The notes: generated from the letters alone by a model not told the origin. A stretch of DNA of 64,000 nt from Odontesthes bonariensis (GCF_027942865.1 NC_134524.1:2322036-2386035); one strand, 5' to 3'. Shown: positions 9,985 through 20,425, counted from the stretch's first letter. Translations and numbers: made by a program.

Positions 9985-10211
9985 CGGTTACTATGGCTAC
10001 TACAGCCAATCACAATGTACTCCCATTCAAGCCGACAGCCGCATACTGTGACGTAATCAGCAGGCGACGGAAGCCGAGCCGATTCGACCAAACAATGCGT
10101 TCTGCGCTTCGGACGTCATCAATCACGTGATCAGCGCCATTTGCTGCACGCCTCGGAACATTGTCCCGACTCTGAACACGTGATAACATAGCAACAGAAA
10201 GCTGCATGCAG
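9985..10211 (+). promoter_or_regulatory. Promoter-like leader with splice donor
   Basis: Within 230 bp are agccaatcaca (CCAAT box), ctgtgacgtaatc (CRE/ATF-like), ggacgtcatc, atcacgtgat and gaacacgtgat (E-boxes). These are followed by gctgcatgcag and gtgagtcc, a strong donor at 10211/10212. Versions of the same array occur at 6670-6830 (minus), 56165-56290 (partial) and 61720-61990. The function is inferred from motif density, GC content and donor conservation. Confidence 0.45.
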
Positions 10212-10924
10212 GTGAGTCCAGAAAAGAATGAATTTAGCGGTCAGACGTTAGCAGAAATGTCTTCAGAGTGCTCTGTGTCATTGGTTTGATTCCTGCTGCT
10301 GGACACGGGCAGTCAGAACATGCAGCAGAGAGTAAAAAGTTCAGATAACCTGGCTGCTATTCACAGTTAGCCCGGCCTGCTAATGCTAACGCTCGATAGA
10401 AGTGTGCAGCCAAAACATGTGATTTGATGTGTTTAATGTACACAATATGCCATATTTCATGATTAGATGTTAAAATGGGACTTAATTCTGCTCAATATAA
10501 ATCCTTTAATGACATGAAGAGTTTAAGTTGTGTGAAGAGGAGTCATAGCATTATTATAAAGACTTGTGGGTGATCCAGGAAAGTATCACAGGAGCAGTAG
10601 AAATCCAGTTCTCCTCAGTATCAGTGTGTGATTTCTCAGCTTTACACTCAGAAGCCCATTAAAAGACAGTCTGACTGTCCTCTTCAGAAGTGTCTCATGA
10701 AAGCTTGTCGTAAAATGATTTAAGTTGATGGTGTTCCACTGACTCAGATGAGATTTATGGGATATTGCACACAGTGGCTGTCGGTCTACAGAGTTATTAT
10801 TACATTTTTTTTCTGAATTTGATCAAAAAGCTACAAATATTTTGAACTGTGACCTTAGTGGGTCTTTAAAGAAGCGTTTTAAAGTTCACAGGGGTTTAAA
10901 TAAAAAGCACAGTAATGAGTTTAA

Positions 10925-12610
10925 CCTCCTAAGGCCCAAGGTGATTTTTTTTTTACATGCATTTTTTTATTTCTCTTTGCTATTTGGGCTTATTGGGACC
11001 TAATTAGACTAGAAACTAAGCATCATCTCTTTACATTATGTACTTTTGGAGAAAAAAGATGTCCACGTATGTGGACTCGTGTTCTGAATTTCAACAAAAA
11101 ACAACAAAGTCACCTATATGTGACAGAGTGAAAAACTCTTTATTTCTACCTTGAACCCAGTCCTTTTTTCCTGTCATGTACTAATAACACATACATGCAT
11201 AGTTTTTAAACAAACAGCAACCAACAAGCATCCAGATGCTGATACTGTGCAAGGTGTGGCGTCAGAGGAGTAGCCTTCCAGCACATCCCACGTCCTGCAC
11301 AACCAAAATATTACCATTACCGTTTATTTCCACTAAGTTATGGAAGCAATTTAGGTGTATTGGTGCATCAATAACAATGACCTTGTTTGGTCTCTCCTTG
11401 TTTTTTGGTCTGGCCTGGTTCTGGTGTTGACTCTCCCAAGTCATCTTCTGAGCTATCAGCCTCAATCTCTTGAGTTTGGCAGCGTCGTCTGTGTGTGCGG
11501 GAGGAACCTGTACCTGACTCTGTCCCTGAACATGAACCTGTCAACAAGTGTTGTACATAAGCTTTCTGTAATTCCAGCTCTTTGGACCTAACTGCATAAA
11601 ACAACCACATGTGTAGTGGATCTCGGCTAACCGTTATCTACACTACGGAGACGTTTACGTCCTCTGCTGTGGTTGGTGGGTTCAGGAATGGGAGCCTCAT
11701 CTTCACTACTGTCCGCCTCGTCCTCACTGCTGCTTTGCTCCTGTGGTGATGGCTGGTAATTCTCATCCAGGAGTGGATCATCATTTTCAAAGTCCAAATC
11801 TGAGTTGTCTCTATAAATTAACCCAAGTAGCTCCAATGCTCTTTGCACAGAAAAACGCTCTGGAAACATAAACATGACAAAATCAAATACATATCAATTA
11901 TAATCAAGTATGAAAGCAGTTATGCACATGTATTTATTATTCAATTGGACAATGTAGGCCTACAGATTTCTAGCTGCACCAAAGTTAGCTGTAAGCTAAT
12001 TTACATGTTCGCATTTTTACATTTTACCAACATTTTCAACCCAGCTAACTCATGTATTGGTTATACATTCAGTGATTCAATGGTTATTTATTAAATTGGA
12101 AAGATGTATAGGTTTTTAGCTGCATCAGTTAGCTTTTTTCTCATTTTACATGTGTGCATGTTCACTATTATATTACATAGTAAACATTAGTTTTGAGGAG
12201 CTTCAGTCCATAAGTACACATGTGTGTACTTCATGTTTAGCAACAAAGAAATGACTTATTTTTAAATGATGACAGCCAATGAGATTCTGTCATTAGCTGT
12301 AAGTCCGCCTTTAGACTTCCACGATTGGTTACTGATAGAAAGGAAGGGCCGTTATTTGGGTGACATATCATTGTGCAGGAGACTCAGAGCTTTCCAACGA
12401 TACCGGTCATGACAGACTTCAGTAAATAGACGAAGCTCGGCATGGCGCGTTGGAATGCTAACTTTTTGGTCAATTCGGGGGAAACGTACTGCCGCGAGTA
12501 AACAAAATGTAATAAAATAAACATTTTAATTTATGTTTTCAACGTTTTCTTTATAGCAGGTCTAAAGAACACATCTGAAAAATCACTGCTTTTGCCTGCC
12601 GTGTCACGCC
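10925..12610. mobile_element. piggyBac-like element with TTAA target sites
   Basis: It is bounded by ttaa at 10921-10924 and 12611-12614. The paralogous module V copies (about 3140-3160 and 54580-54600) show an empty site with a single TTAA (the inverse of gagtttaatgggatgtg). The left end starts CCTCCTAAGGCCCAAGG. An acidic N-terminal transposase-like frame survives on the minus strand, but no catalytic core is present, so it is internally deleted and non-autonomous. Confidence 0.85.
11627..11875 (-). pseudogene. N-terminal acidic segment of a piggyBac transposase
   Basis: Eighty-two codons start MFMFPERFSVQRALELLGLI and run into an acidic Ser/Glu/Asp region (SSSEDEADSSEDEAPIPEP), ending with a short basic RGRKRLR. 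The order 'V-x-x-AL-x-x-L, then acidic' matches the N-terminus of PGBD/piggyBac transposases. The DDD catalytic domain is missing. A further acidic stretch (SSEDDLGESTPEP) lies at 11368-11610 in another frame. Confidence 0.55.
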
Positions 12611-12738
12611 TTAATGGAATGTGACTGGATGGTTAAAAACTGCAGAAAGGTTATCAAGAGAAGAAGAAAAGTGGGTGTGGTTTAACACGCTGCACGCCAC
12701 AGCTGGATCTTATCGTATGTGCTGACAGTCGTACCAGA

Positions 12739-13125
12739 ATGGAGCAGAACCAGGAGCTGAACCAGGAGCTGAACCAGGAGCTGAAGCAGGAGCTGAAGCA
12801 GGAGCTGAAGCAGGAGCAGAACCAGGAGCAAAACCAGGAGCAGAACCAGGAGATTAAGCAGGAGCAGGAGCAGGAGGTGAAGCAAGAGCAGAACCACGAG
12901 CTGAAGCAGGAGCTGAAGCAGGAGATTAAGCAGGAGCAGGAGCAGGAGCTGAACCAGGAGCAGAACCAGGAGCAGAACCAGGAGCAGAACCAGGAGCAGA
13001 ACCAGGAGCAGAACCAGGAGCAGAACCAGGAGCAGGACCAGGAGCTGGACCAGGAGCAGAACCCGGAGCAGAACCCCTCCACCAGGAACAGAGCCGGCTC
13101 ATCCTCTGGGTCCACCGGGCCACAG
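12739..13125 (+). CDS. VNTR exon-like ORF, copy C (EQNQ/ELKQ repeats)
   Basis: ATG at 12739 opens 129 codons: MEQNQELNQELNQELKQEL and onward through about 55 hexamers, then NPSTRNRAGSSSGSTGPQ, ending precisely at a donor (GGGCCACAG then GTCAGTG). The predicted product is a highly charged, Gln/Glu-rich, probably helical repeat protein segment. Upstream is module V and, 2.5 kb away, the leader with its own donor. No 3' partner exon is visible because an antisense LINE 3' end begins 15 bp downstream. The hexamer keeps all frames open, so coding status rests on the conserved ATG and donor in copies B, C and D, not on openness. Confidence 0.4.
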
Positions 13126-13140
13126 GTCAGTGTGGAGGAG

Positions 13141-13572
13141 GTTTTTATTTTATTTCTTATTTATTTGGTTAGGACTCTGCACATTAACAACATATCAGCA
13201 AAGCATCCATGTAAATATGCCGGAGTTAGCACAGCTGCTAAATTTCATCCGTTGTCCTCAGGCAGGTATCATAAAAACATACAGACAATACACCATGACA
13301 AAAAACTAAAGAACAAAGAAACAGAAAATCTTTAGAAAGATTCACATCAAAGTTAAGAGTCCGTACACAAAAGGGAAAAGACGGAGAGGTGACCCATGAG
13401 AGCAGCTCTGGCTGTTTGCAACCACTGTTTAAGGCTCTTTTTAAAGGTGGTGGAATTGTCCCAGTTTCTAACACGAGTTGGCAGTGTGTTCCAGCACTGT
13501 TCCTCTGATGGACTCCACCATTTGGCCAAACTTAGTCCTGCATCATTGCACATCAGTCTCCTCTAGTGCTCT
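13141..13572 (-). mobile_element. L2-like LINE 3' end, copy C
   Basis: The minus strand reads the polymerase C-terminus (AGLSLAKWWSPSEEQCW, TLPTRVRNWDNSTTFKKSLK) from about 13553 to 13353. The 3' untranslated region follows down to the A-rich tail at 13141. It matches 53830-54246. The 5' end is cut by a Harbinger-type terminus at 13573. Confidence 0.8.
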
Positions 13573-13966
13573 GGGGCCTCATGTACAAAGGGTGCGTACG
13601 CACCTTTTCACGTCAACGATCAGATGTATCAAGAACGAAAAGATCGTATAAATGTGCGGTGCCTCACACCAACTTCAGGGCTGGCGTACGCACTTTTCTA
13701 CAGCTGTTGATTCTTTGGCGACACTTAGACGTGATGCTGGGAAACTGTTATAACAAATAAATGTGAAAACAATTAGTCCTCAGGCAGTGATGCAGGGTTC
13801 TAGCTAGGATGAAATTATAGCGTAGTGGTGTAGGCAAGGGAGTGAAGCGACCAAGCCCGGGGGGGATGGTGCGGAGATTTAGGAAATTTAAGGTAAAAAT
13901 TGGCCATTTTAGGGGTACCCAAAGGGAGAAATTGTACTTTAAAAACAATAAAGTCTTAATGGGAGA
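13573..13966. mobile_element. Harbinger-type element fragment (left end)
   Basis: It begins GGGGCCTCATGTACAAAG followed by GTGCGTACGCAC, a terminal sequence I associate with fish PIF/Harbinger elements. It contains internal ggcgtacgcac repeats and no intact ORF. The other end was not located confidently; the transposase piece at 14835-15022 may belong to the same element. Confidence 0.5.
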
Positions 13967-13975
13967 TGTTCCCAT

Positions 13976-14461
13976 TTCTACTAGAAAGGACAGAGCAGAC
14001 TGTACTTCTTGAGGAAGCTAAGGTCCTTCAAGGTTTGCAACAAGATGTTGCAGATCTTCTACAAGTCTGTTGTTGAGAGCGTCATTTCCTCTTGCGTTAT
14101 CTGTTGGGGCAGCAGCATCAGAACCAGGGACCTAAAAAGACTCAACAACCTGATAAAGAAGGCTGGTTCTGTTCTGGGGACGACTGTGGAACCTCTGGAG
14201 ACAATAATGCAAAAAAGGATTTTGCATAAAATCAAGAGAATTATGGACAACCCTGAACATCGTCTCCATGAGACTGTTATCAGAAAACAGAGTCTCTTCA
14301 GTCAAAGGCTTCTTCAGTTTGGATGCAAAACAGATCCGCTACAGGAAATCATTCCTGCCCACAGCCATCAGCATCTATAATAACTCCTTGATTTAATTGA
14401 GTTACATCAACATTTAATTTCCCTCTGGGATAAATAAAGTATTTTTGAATTGAATTGAATT
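13976..14461 (+). mobile_element. Non-LTR retrotransposon C-terminal end with 5-bp tail repeat
   Basis: The frame reads FLRKLRSFKVCNKMLQIFYK, then SVVESVISSCVICWGSS and RLNNLIKKAGSVLG, ending in HQHL before a stop near 14380. This is the C-terminal region of a fish LINE reverse transcriptase (Rex3/RTE- or L1-like; not resolved). The 3' end is ataaataaagtatttttgaat plus gaatt repeats. The direct repeat tgttcccat at 13967-13975 and 14462-14470 is a good target-duplication candidate. Confidence 0.78.
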
Positions 14462-14584
14462 TGTTCCCATCTTTGCTTTTGGCAGTGTGTTACCTTCATA
14501 ACGGACCTTGTCAGAAGACATTAAAACTTAGACATAACCAGGAATAGAGATTAAAAAAAAATGTTTATTAAAGTTACACACTTT

Positions 14585-14630
14585 TCAGTTAAACAGACAA
14601 ACAAACAAACAGACAGACAGACAAACCAAC
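14585..14630. repeat. ACAA/ACAG microsatellite
   Basis: Imperfect run of aaac, acag and acaa tetramers. Confidence 0.85.
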
Positions 14631-14834
14631 GCAACCAAAAACATAACCTCCTTGACTGGTAAAAACGCAGGCAACGCGACCAACATATTGTATGTAAGAA
14701 GCTTTGAAAAAGCACAGCAACCTTGACCGTTTTTGCTTACTTCAAATAGGGACGGGTTAAAATAGGCTACAGCTATTCTAACATGATTTGTGCCGAATCC
14801 CCTTACGTGTGCGCTTCTGCGTGTGTGAGTAACC

Positions 14835-15022
14835 ATGACTGACAAACCAGACTTTGCAAATGCTGCAATTCGAAGAGAGCGTGTGTGAACATGATGGCGA
14901 CTGGCTCATCAGCCGCTTTAGGTTCCCGAGGGAAATCCTCCTGGAACTGTGCGCAGAGCTGCGCCCGGCGTTGGAGCAACACAGCGAGGAGTTAGTTGAA
15001 ATATTAAGATGGGGAGATAACT
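14835..15022 (+). pseudogene. PIF/Harbinger transposase N-terminal fragment
   Basis: After an ATG (MTDKPDFANAAIRRERV, then stop) the next frame reads DGDWLISRFRFPREILLELC followed by AELRPALEQHSEEL. This is the conserved HARBI1-type N-terminal helix region preceding the DDE domain. A frameshift and the absence of the rest make it a relic. Confidence 0.7.
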
Positions 15023-16206
15023 AATTATGGGTGCCAATGCCAAAGGCATTAGACACACATATTTAATCTGTTGCCAGACTTTTATTATTCTCCCGTTTCC
15101 GTTCTAAAGTTCGGCGCACTTCTGGTCTAGCAGTGACGGTCTGACCAGTCTAAAAAGCATCGATCAGGAATGGTGTGCCATTAAGTTTGGCTCTCATTCG
15201 TCGAAAGGAATTTCGGCAAAATGGGAAAAAGTGGGAAAATTGTAGATGGGAAAATACATTGAAAAGCACTTAACGAGTACTATGTGCTATTTTAGAGGTC
15301 TTATAACTGAGCCATAAAGCATAACAGACCTCATTCAAAGTTCATGTGACAGGAGACTCTCGGCTTTAACTGAACCAAAGGGTTTGTTGATACATTATAC
15401 AGCTTTGACACAACGGCAGTTTCCGTTTTAGGAAGACTACGTCTCAGCTGAGGTGCTTCTCCCACTCTGTTTCTCACTCTGAATTTAATACTGCACCAAT
15501 TCCTCAAACAAATGTCTCTCATGTTCAAAATATCCGCCCGATCTGGACAAATTTTACTTCAAAACGTAGGCATTTTTGTCCTCTTTCACACAAAGTCACA
15601 CTCATTGAGCTTTTCCACACAGATTTATCACAAATCGCCTCTGAGCGCAGAGAGTCGGCCCTCCAGCTGACATTCCGCCCATTATAAACGCCTACAATCA
15701 GAAAATTCAGGTGTAAAATGATTTTAAAATTGCCATGAAAAACGAGCCACAGATAGTAGCTGAATGAAAATTACACCGCTGGCTTCTGCCGTCTCCTGGG
15801 GCGCTGACGGTTCAAGAATTATTCGGATACAACTTTTATTTTTCGAACAGCGACCGTTTGTTCGAGACAGTCGAGTGCAGTCAAAATTATTAGTGCAATT
15901 TTAAGAAACCATAGTGTGCGTACATGTCAAGATGGATGCCCTGTTATAACAGCTTCATGTTATAAATCTGATCTGCTTTTGTCCTTTAAACTGATAGATA
16001 AGGGAAGTTTGAAATTACCCACAGTGCAATGGGAAAATGCATTGAAAGCACTTAACGAGCCAAAAACTGCCCTATTTTGGAGGCCTCACAACTCAGCCAT
16101 ACAACATCACAGAGACCTCATTCAAAGTTTATGTGACAGTAGACTCAACTTTATATTTTACGATACAACAATACAACGACTCAACTTTACAATTTTTTTA
16201 GTTTAG
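15023..16206. other. Unassigned region with a diverged direct repeat
   Basis: About 15225-15360 and 16025-16150 share blocks (gggaaaat..cattgaaa.gcacttaacgag, and agacctcattcaaagtt.atgtgaca) in direct orientation, suggesting the two ends of an old element of about 0.9 kb. A palindrome-like aatgccaaaggcatt is at about 15038. No coding region is convincing. Confidence 0.45.
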
Positions 16207-17165
16207 TTTAATATTATTAATTTTGTTCCATATTAACTTTTAATCACCATTTGCCCCATTTATGGCCTCAATATAGAATCTGCTTTCACCTTACGGGTCA
16301 TCCTTAAGACTTTATCTCTATCTTTCATTCATTTTATAATTTCTTTGTTCAACCAGGGCAGATTATTTTTATGTTGCTTGGATTTACCTTTTTTTTTTTT
16401 TGGTGAATCGTTATAATATCATTGGCTTTTTTAATAAAGTTATCTGAGCGAGTCTCAGTGTCGTTATTTTCCAGAATATTAGACCTTCTAGATTTTGGAT
16501 TTCCTCATTCAGGAATTGTTGCTGGCTTTTGGGTATGAAGTAGAACTGGTGACCTCTGGATGCCATTAAATGCTTCCTCTTAATTTCCCATGAGCACAAG
16601 ATAAAATTGTGATCTGACAGGCCTGATAATAGATTAGAAGTCTTAGAGATTCTTTCAGGATTATTAGTAAATATTAGATCAATTGTTGTATTTGACGTAT
16701 TAGTTATTCTTGTCGCTCCTTTTATAATTTGTGTCAAATTGTACTCATCCATCAGCTGTTTAATATTTTTCCTGACTTGATGTCCCAGTTGATATTAAAA
16801 TCAGAGAGTAGGATGATTTCCTTCTTCGAGTTGCAGTGATTTAAGATTGTCTGAAGATGATCATAAAACACATCCTTTGCTGAGGTGGATCCACACAAAT
16901 CACAGTAAAAGACATTGCAGAGCAGAGTGATGCATTTAGACCAATACACTCAGCGTTAAGGTCTTTAGGCCACCTTATTAGTTCATGTTGAAACTTCTCT
17001 CTGACATAGATCAATACTCCCCCACCTCGCCCTGCTTCTCTAGCCTTTCTACATACATTATATCCTGGAATGCTGCTAGCTGCTGTAGATGATGATGAAT
17101 GTGTCAAGCAACTTTCAGACATTCCCAGTATATCAGTATTAGAGTCACTTAATAAATGTTCCATT
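16207..17165 (-). pseudogene. L2/CR1-group LINE endonuclease domain, copy 1
   Basis: The minus strand, with two frameshifts, reads an APE-type endonuclease. It starts MEHLLSDSNTDILGMSESCL, has GRGGGVLIYVREK, LSDFNINWD (the GDFN motif with Gly to Ser) and LSGLSDHNFIL (the SDH motif). It then runs into the inter-domain linker, the inverse of 53390-53560. The polymerase core is missing. It is part of the zinc-finger duplicon: a second copy is at 42279-42845. Confidence 0.8.
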
Positions 17166-17243
17166 TGCTCAGTTTGTGTTTTTCCTGGTTAAAAACAGCA
17201 AAGTGTTTCCTGGTTTCATCTCCTCTCTCTGAGCTGCAGATCC

Positions 17244-17370
17244 AGATGAGCTTAGACTCAACATGTGCAGCAGGCTGAATGATCTGCTGGAAGAAAATCA
17301 GTGGGCAGATTGTTGTGGTGGGACGTTTTCTGGCTCTGTCTGCAGATTTGAGAGGTTCAGGAGCTAATCT
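17244..17370 (+). other. Exon-like segment upstream of the zinc-finger exon
   Basis: After ctctctctgagctgcag (a good acceptor) the sequence reads DPDELRLNMCSRLNDLLEE, then NQWADCCGG, in one frame. It is present only in duplicon copy 1; copy 2 skips from this acceptor directly to the segment equivalent to 18640. It could be an internal zinc-finger-gene exon or chance. Confidence 0.2.
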
Positions 17371-17443
17371 TCATTATTTGTGTTTAAAGTCTCTGGGTTA
17401 CATGAATTGAACCTGGTGGAGGTAATATTCTGGGTCTTTAATG

Positions 17444-18280
17444 CAGTGTTAATTTCGTCAGCTTTTTTTAATTTAGTCTTAGTCTTAGTCACAATGTCGG
17501 AAATCACTTTTAGTCTTAGTCATATTTAGTCATTGCCTTCCCAATTTAGTCTTAGTCTTAGTCACAATGACAAAAATCAATTTTCGTCTTGGTCAAATTT
17601 TATTCATTTTAGTCAACACTGACTGTACATAATAGAACTTCTCTACACACGGCGGCATGATCACTCATTATCATGCAGGTTGTTTTGTTGTCCTTGTTGT
17701 AAACTAAATGGCTCCAGCTCCAACAAACCGTATACCGGCAGGGGAGCTAAATGCTAAAACTAGCATGCACATGGCGAGTTACACATCAAAGCAACAGAAG
17801 CTACGGCTGCAGCAACCTGAATACATTACATGAACAATATATACAGCCATACTCACGTTTCATTTACGCACACACCACTTGCCGGGACATTAATCAACAG
17901 CTCGATCTTCCCTCTGTCGACTCAGAGCACACACCTGTTCTAACCGAGCACCGACAGTTACGCTACATGACCAGCAGGGGGCCGCTCCGCTCTGAACTGA
18001 CCAAAACAACTTTGGAGCCTTTTCTACATCAAGAAACACTTATATTAACAATTACAAATTACAAATTAATTATAAACAATTAAATTTGTTAATGTCCATT
18101 TGTCCATGGCTTGTAAATTTCGTCTCGTCTTAGTCTCGTTAACGAAAATCATATTTTATTCTCGTCATATTTTTATTTTCTGGAAGCAATTTTGTGTGTC
18201 ATCGTCTCGTCATCGTCACGGGTAAAAGGGGCGTTAACGAAATATTTTCGTCATTGTCCTAGTTGACAAAATTAACAATG
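17444..18280. mobile_element. Non-autonomous hAT element (0.84 kb)
   Basis: The ends are CAGTGTTAATTTCGTCAGC and, inverted, CATTGTTAATTTTGTCAACT. An exact 8-bp target duplication ctttaatg lies at 17436-17443 and 18281-18288. Subterminal cttagtcttagtc repeats are typical of this fish hAT group. There is no transposase. Confidence 0.9.
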
Positions 18281-18639
18281 CTTTAATGGTTAGATGACAG
18301 GTTTGTAGAGTTGTTTTGACAAAGAGAAACAAAGGTTGAGTTAAAACGGACTGTGTTTCCCTGATGGCTGTTGAGCTGAATGGCTGCAGACCTCTGAGTT
18401 GTAAGCTGGAACAGAAGGTAAGTGTAAAGAATGTCAAGTATTACCACCACTGTTACTTTTATTCCTTTAAACCAGCGGTCATCAACCTTTGTCAGCCTAA
18501 CCTCTACATGGTGTTTAAGTGAACAACTTGGACAAGACTTTGGTTCCTTTCATCATTTAGAAATATTTTAGCTCAAGTTCCTTTTCAGAGTTTCATCATG
18601 ACAAAAAGAATTAGTAAAAGAGCAAAAAGCCAGAGTTTA

Positions 18640-18868
18640 CTGCTTAAAAAGCTGAACGTGTGCAGAACACATCAGAGCACAGTGCTGATAGCTGAGGGCA
18701 CTTATAAACGCACCCTCAGCATTCACGTTTGATCTGAGATATTGAGACCTGTGTGGCTCGGTCTGTCCAGCTCCAGTTAGAATATGTTGGTTAGCGTAGG
18801 TTAGCTTAGAGAAAACTTTTGTGTGAACTTCAAAAGGATCTAAGTCTTCCTCCTCTCTGTCATTGCAG
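18640..18868 (+). promoter_or_regulatory. Intronic sequence and splice acceptor preceding zinc-finger exon 1
   Basis: It is highly conserved with 42930-43154 and, inverted, 50425-50660. It ends in cctcctctctgtcattgcag, a polypyrimidine tract and AG, immediately before the finger frame. The open frames here on the opposite strand are shadows of this conservation. Confidence 0.6.
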
Positions 18869-20425
18869 AAACATGGAGCCCAACAGGGATCCAGATGGCA
18901 CTGCTGTAAGGACTGTGGGAAAGTTATCAAGCGATCAAATCTGAGGTATCATCAGAGGCTTCATACTGGACAGAAGCCATACAGCTGTGACCAGTGTGGG
19001 GCAGCGTTCACTAGATTATCTGATCTAAAGATACACCAACGTATTCACACAGGAGAGAAGCCATACATCTGTGGTCAGTGTGGGGCAGCTTTCACTCAGT
19101 TAGGTAATCTAAAGACACACCAACGTATTCACACAGGAGAGAAGCCATACAGCTGTGGTCAGTGTGGCGCAGCTTTCACTAGATTATGTAGTCTACAGAA
19201 ACACCAACGTATTCACTCAGGAGAGAAACCTTTCATCTGTGGTCAGTGTAGGGCAGCTTTCACTACATTATATGATCTAAAGAGACACCAACGTATTCAC
19301 ACAGGAGAGAAGCCATACATATGTGGTCAGTGTGGGGCAGCTTTCACTCAATTATCTAGTCTAAAGACACACCAACGTAGTCACTCAGGAGAGAAGCCAT
19401 ACAGCTGTGGTAAGTGTGGAGAAGCTTTCACTAAATTATGTAGTCTAAAGAAACACCAACGTAGTCACACAGGAGAGAAGCCATACAGCTGTGGTAAGTG
19501 TGGAGAAGCTTTCACTAAATTATGTAGTCTAAAGAAACACCAACGTAGTCACACAGGAGAGAAGCCATACAGCTGTGGTCAGTGTAGGGCAGCTTTCACT
19601 ACATTATCTCATCTAAAGACACACCAACGTATTCATACAGGAGAGAAGCCATACAGCTGTTGTCAGTGTGGGGCAGCTTTCACTGAATTGGGTCATCTAA
19701 AGAGACACAAACGTAGTCACACAGGAGAGAAGCCATACAGCTGTGGTCAGTGTGGGGCAGCTTTCACTCAATTAGGTAATCTAAAGACACACCAACGTAT
19801 TCACTCAGGAGAGAAGCCCTACAGCTGTGGTCAGTGTGGGGCAGCTTTCACTAGATTATGTAGTCTAAAGAAACACCAATTTAGTCACACAGGAGAGAAA
19901 CCTTATATCTGTGGTCAGTGTGGGGCAGCTTTCACTGAATCAGGTCATCTAAAGAGACACCAACGTATTCACACAGGAGAGAAACCTTTCATCTGTGGTC
20001 TGTGTAGGGCAGCTTTCACTGAATCAGGTCATCTAAAGAGACACCAACGTATTCACACAGGAGAGAAGCCATACAGCTGTGGTCAGTGTGGGGCAGCTTT
20101 CACTACAGTAGGTAGTCTAAAGACACACCAACGTATTCACACAGGAGAGAAGCCATACAGCTGTGGTCAGTGTGGGGCAGCTTTCACTAGATTATGTAGT
20201 CTAAAGAAACACCAATTTAGTCACACAGGAGAGAAACCTTATATCTGTGGTCAGTGTGGGGCAGCTTTCACTGAATCAGGTCATCTAAAGAGACACCAAC
20301 GTATTCACACAGGAGAGAAACCTTTCATCTGTGGTCTGTGTAGGGCAGCTTTCACTGAATCAGGTCATCTAAAGAGACACCAACGTATTCACACAGGAGA
20401 GAAGCCATACAGCTGTGTTCAATGA
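18869..20425 (+). CDS. C2H2 zinc-finger array exon, 18 complete fingers (duplicon copy 1)
   Basis: The exon starts in phase 0 after the acceptor (KHGAQQGSRWHCCKDCGK). It encodes 18 canonical 28-residue C2H2 fingers joined by TGEKP/SGEKP linkers. The first (WHCCKDCGKVIKRSNLRYHQ) is conserved in all copies. The others share (Y/F)xCGQC(G/R)AAFT and differ mostly at helix positions -1, 2, 3 and 6. Fingers 7 and 8 are identical, and fingers 12-14 are repeated as 16-18, indicating recent internal duplication. A Cys codon became TGA (caatgagggg), truncating finger 19. Degenerate finger sequence continues to 20574, where the family's HTAEK-stop ending is seen. The likely role is a sequence-specific nuclear DNA-binding protein. 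No in-frame ATG is in this exon, so an upstream exon is required. Confidence 0.85.
   Translation, partial: KHGAQQGSRWHCCKDCGKVIKRSNLRYHQRLHTGQKPYSCDQCGAAFTRLSDLKIHQRIHTGEKPYICGQCGAAFTQLGNLKTHQRIHTGEKPYSCGQCGAAFTRLCSLQKHQRIHSGEKPFICGQCRAAFTTLYDLKRHQRIHTGEKPYICGQCGAAFTQLSSLKTHQRSHSGEKPYSCGKCGEAFTKLCSLKKHQRSHTGEKPYSCGKCGEAFTKLCSLKKHQRSHTGEKPYSCGQCRAAFTTLSHLKTHQRIHTGEKPYSCCQCGAAFTELGHLKRHKRSHTGEKPYSCGQCGAAFTQLGNLKTHQRIHSGEKPYSCGQCGAAFTRLCSLKKHQFSHTGEKPYICGQCGAAFTESGHLKRHQRIHTGEKPFICGLCRAAFTESGHLKRHQRIHTGEKPYSCGQCGAAFTTVGSLKTHQRIHTGEKPYSCGQCGAAFTRLCSLKKHQFSHTGEKPYICGQCGAAFTESGHLKRHQRIHTGEKPFICGLCRAAFTESGHLKRHQRIHTGEKPYSCVQ

Larger units (their letters stand above)
9422..10720 (+). repeat. Leader/promoter module, copy 2
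   Basis: Inverse match of 6158-7119 with a LINE tail inserted at 9494-9765. It continues past the point where copy 1 stops and, from about 10715, into module V and the VNTR exon, so this is the most complete composite copy in the window. Differences from copy 1 are scattered substitutions plus a longer promoter segment around 10110-10180. Confidence 0.75.

Noticed and set aside
12739..13125. N-terminal exon of a fish NLR-type immune gene
   Set aside because: The leader plus repeat-exon layout is suggestive, but no FISNA, NACHT, LRR or B30.2 sequence is present in any frame near any copy.
17751..18083. 110-codon ORF at 17751-18083
   Set aside because: Lies wholly inside the non-autonomous hAT at 17444-18280 and shows no transposase motif.
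18637..18930. Minus-strand ORF conserved at 18637-18930, 42923-43216 and 50363-50656
   Set aside because: Conservation reflects the duplicon; the plus strand carries the intron acceptor and first finger, and the minus frame has no domain.
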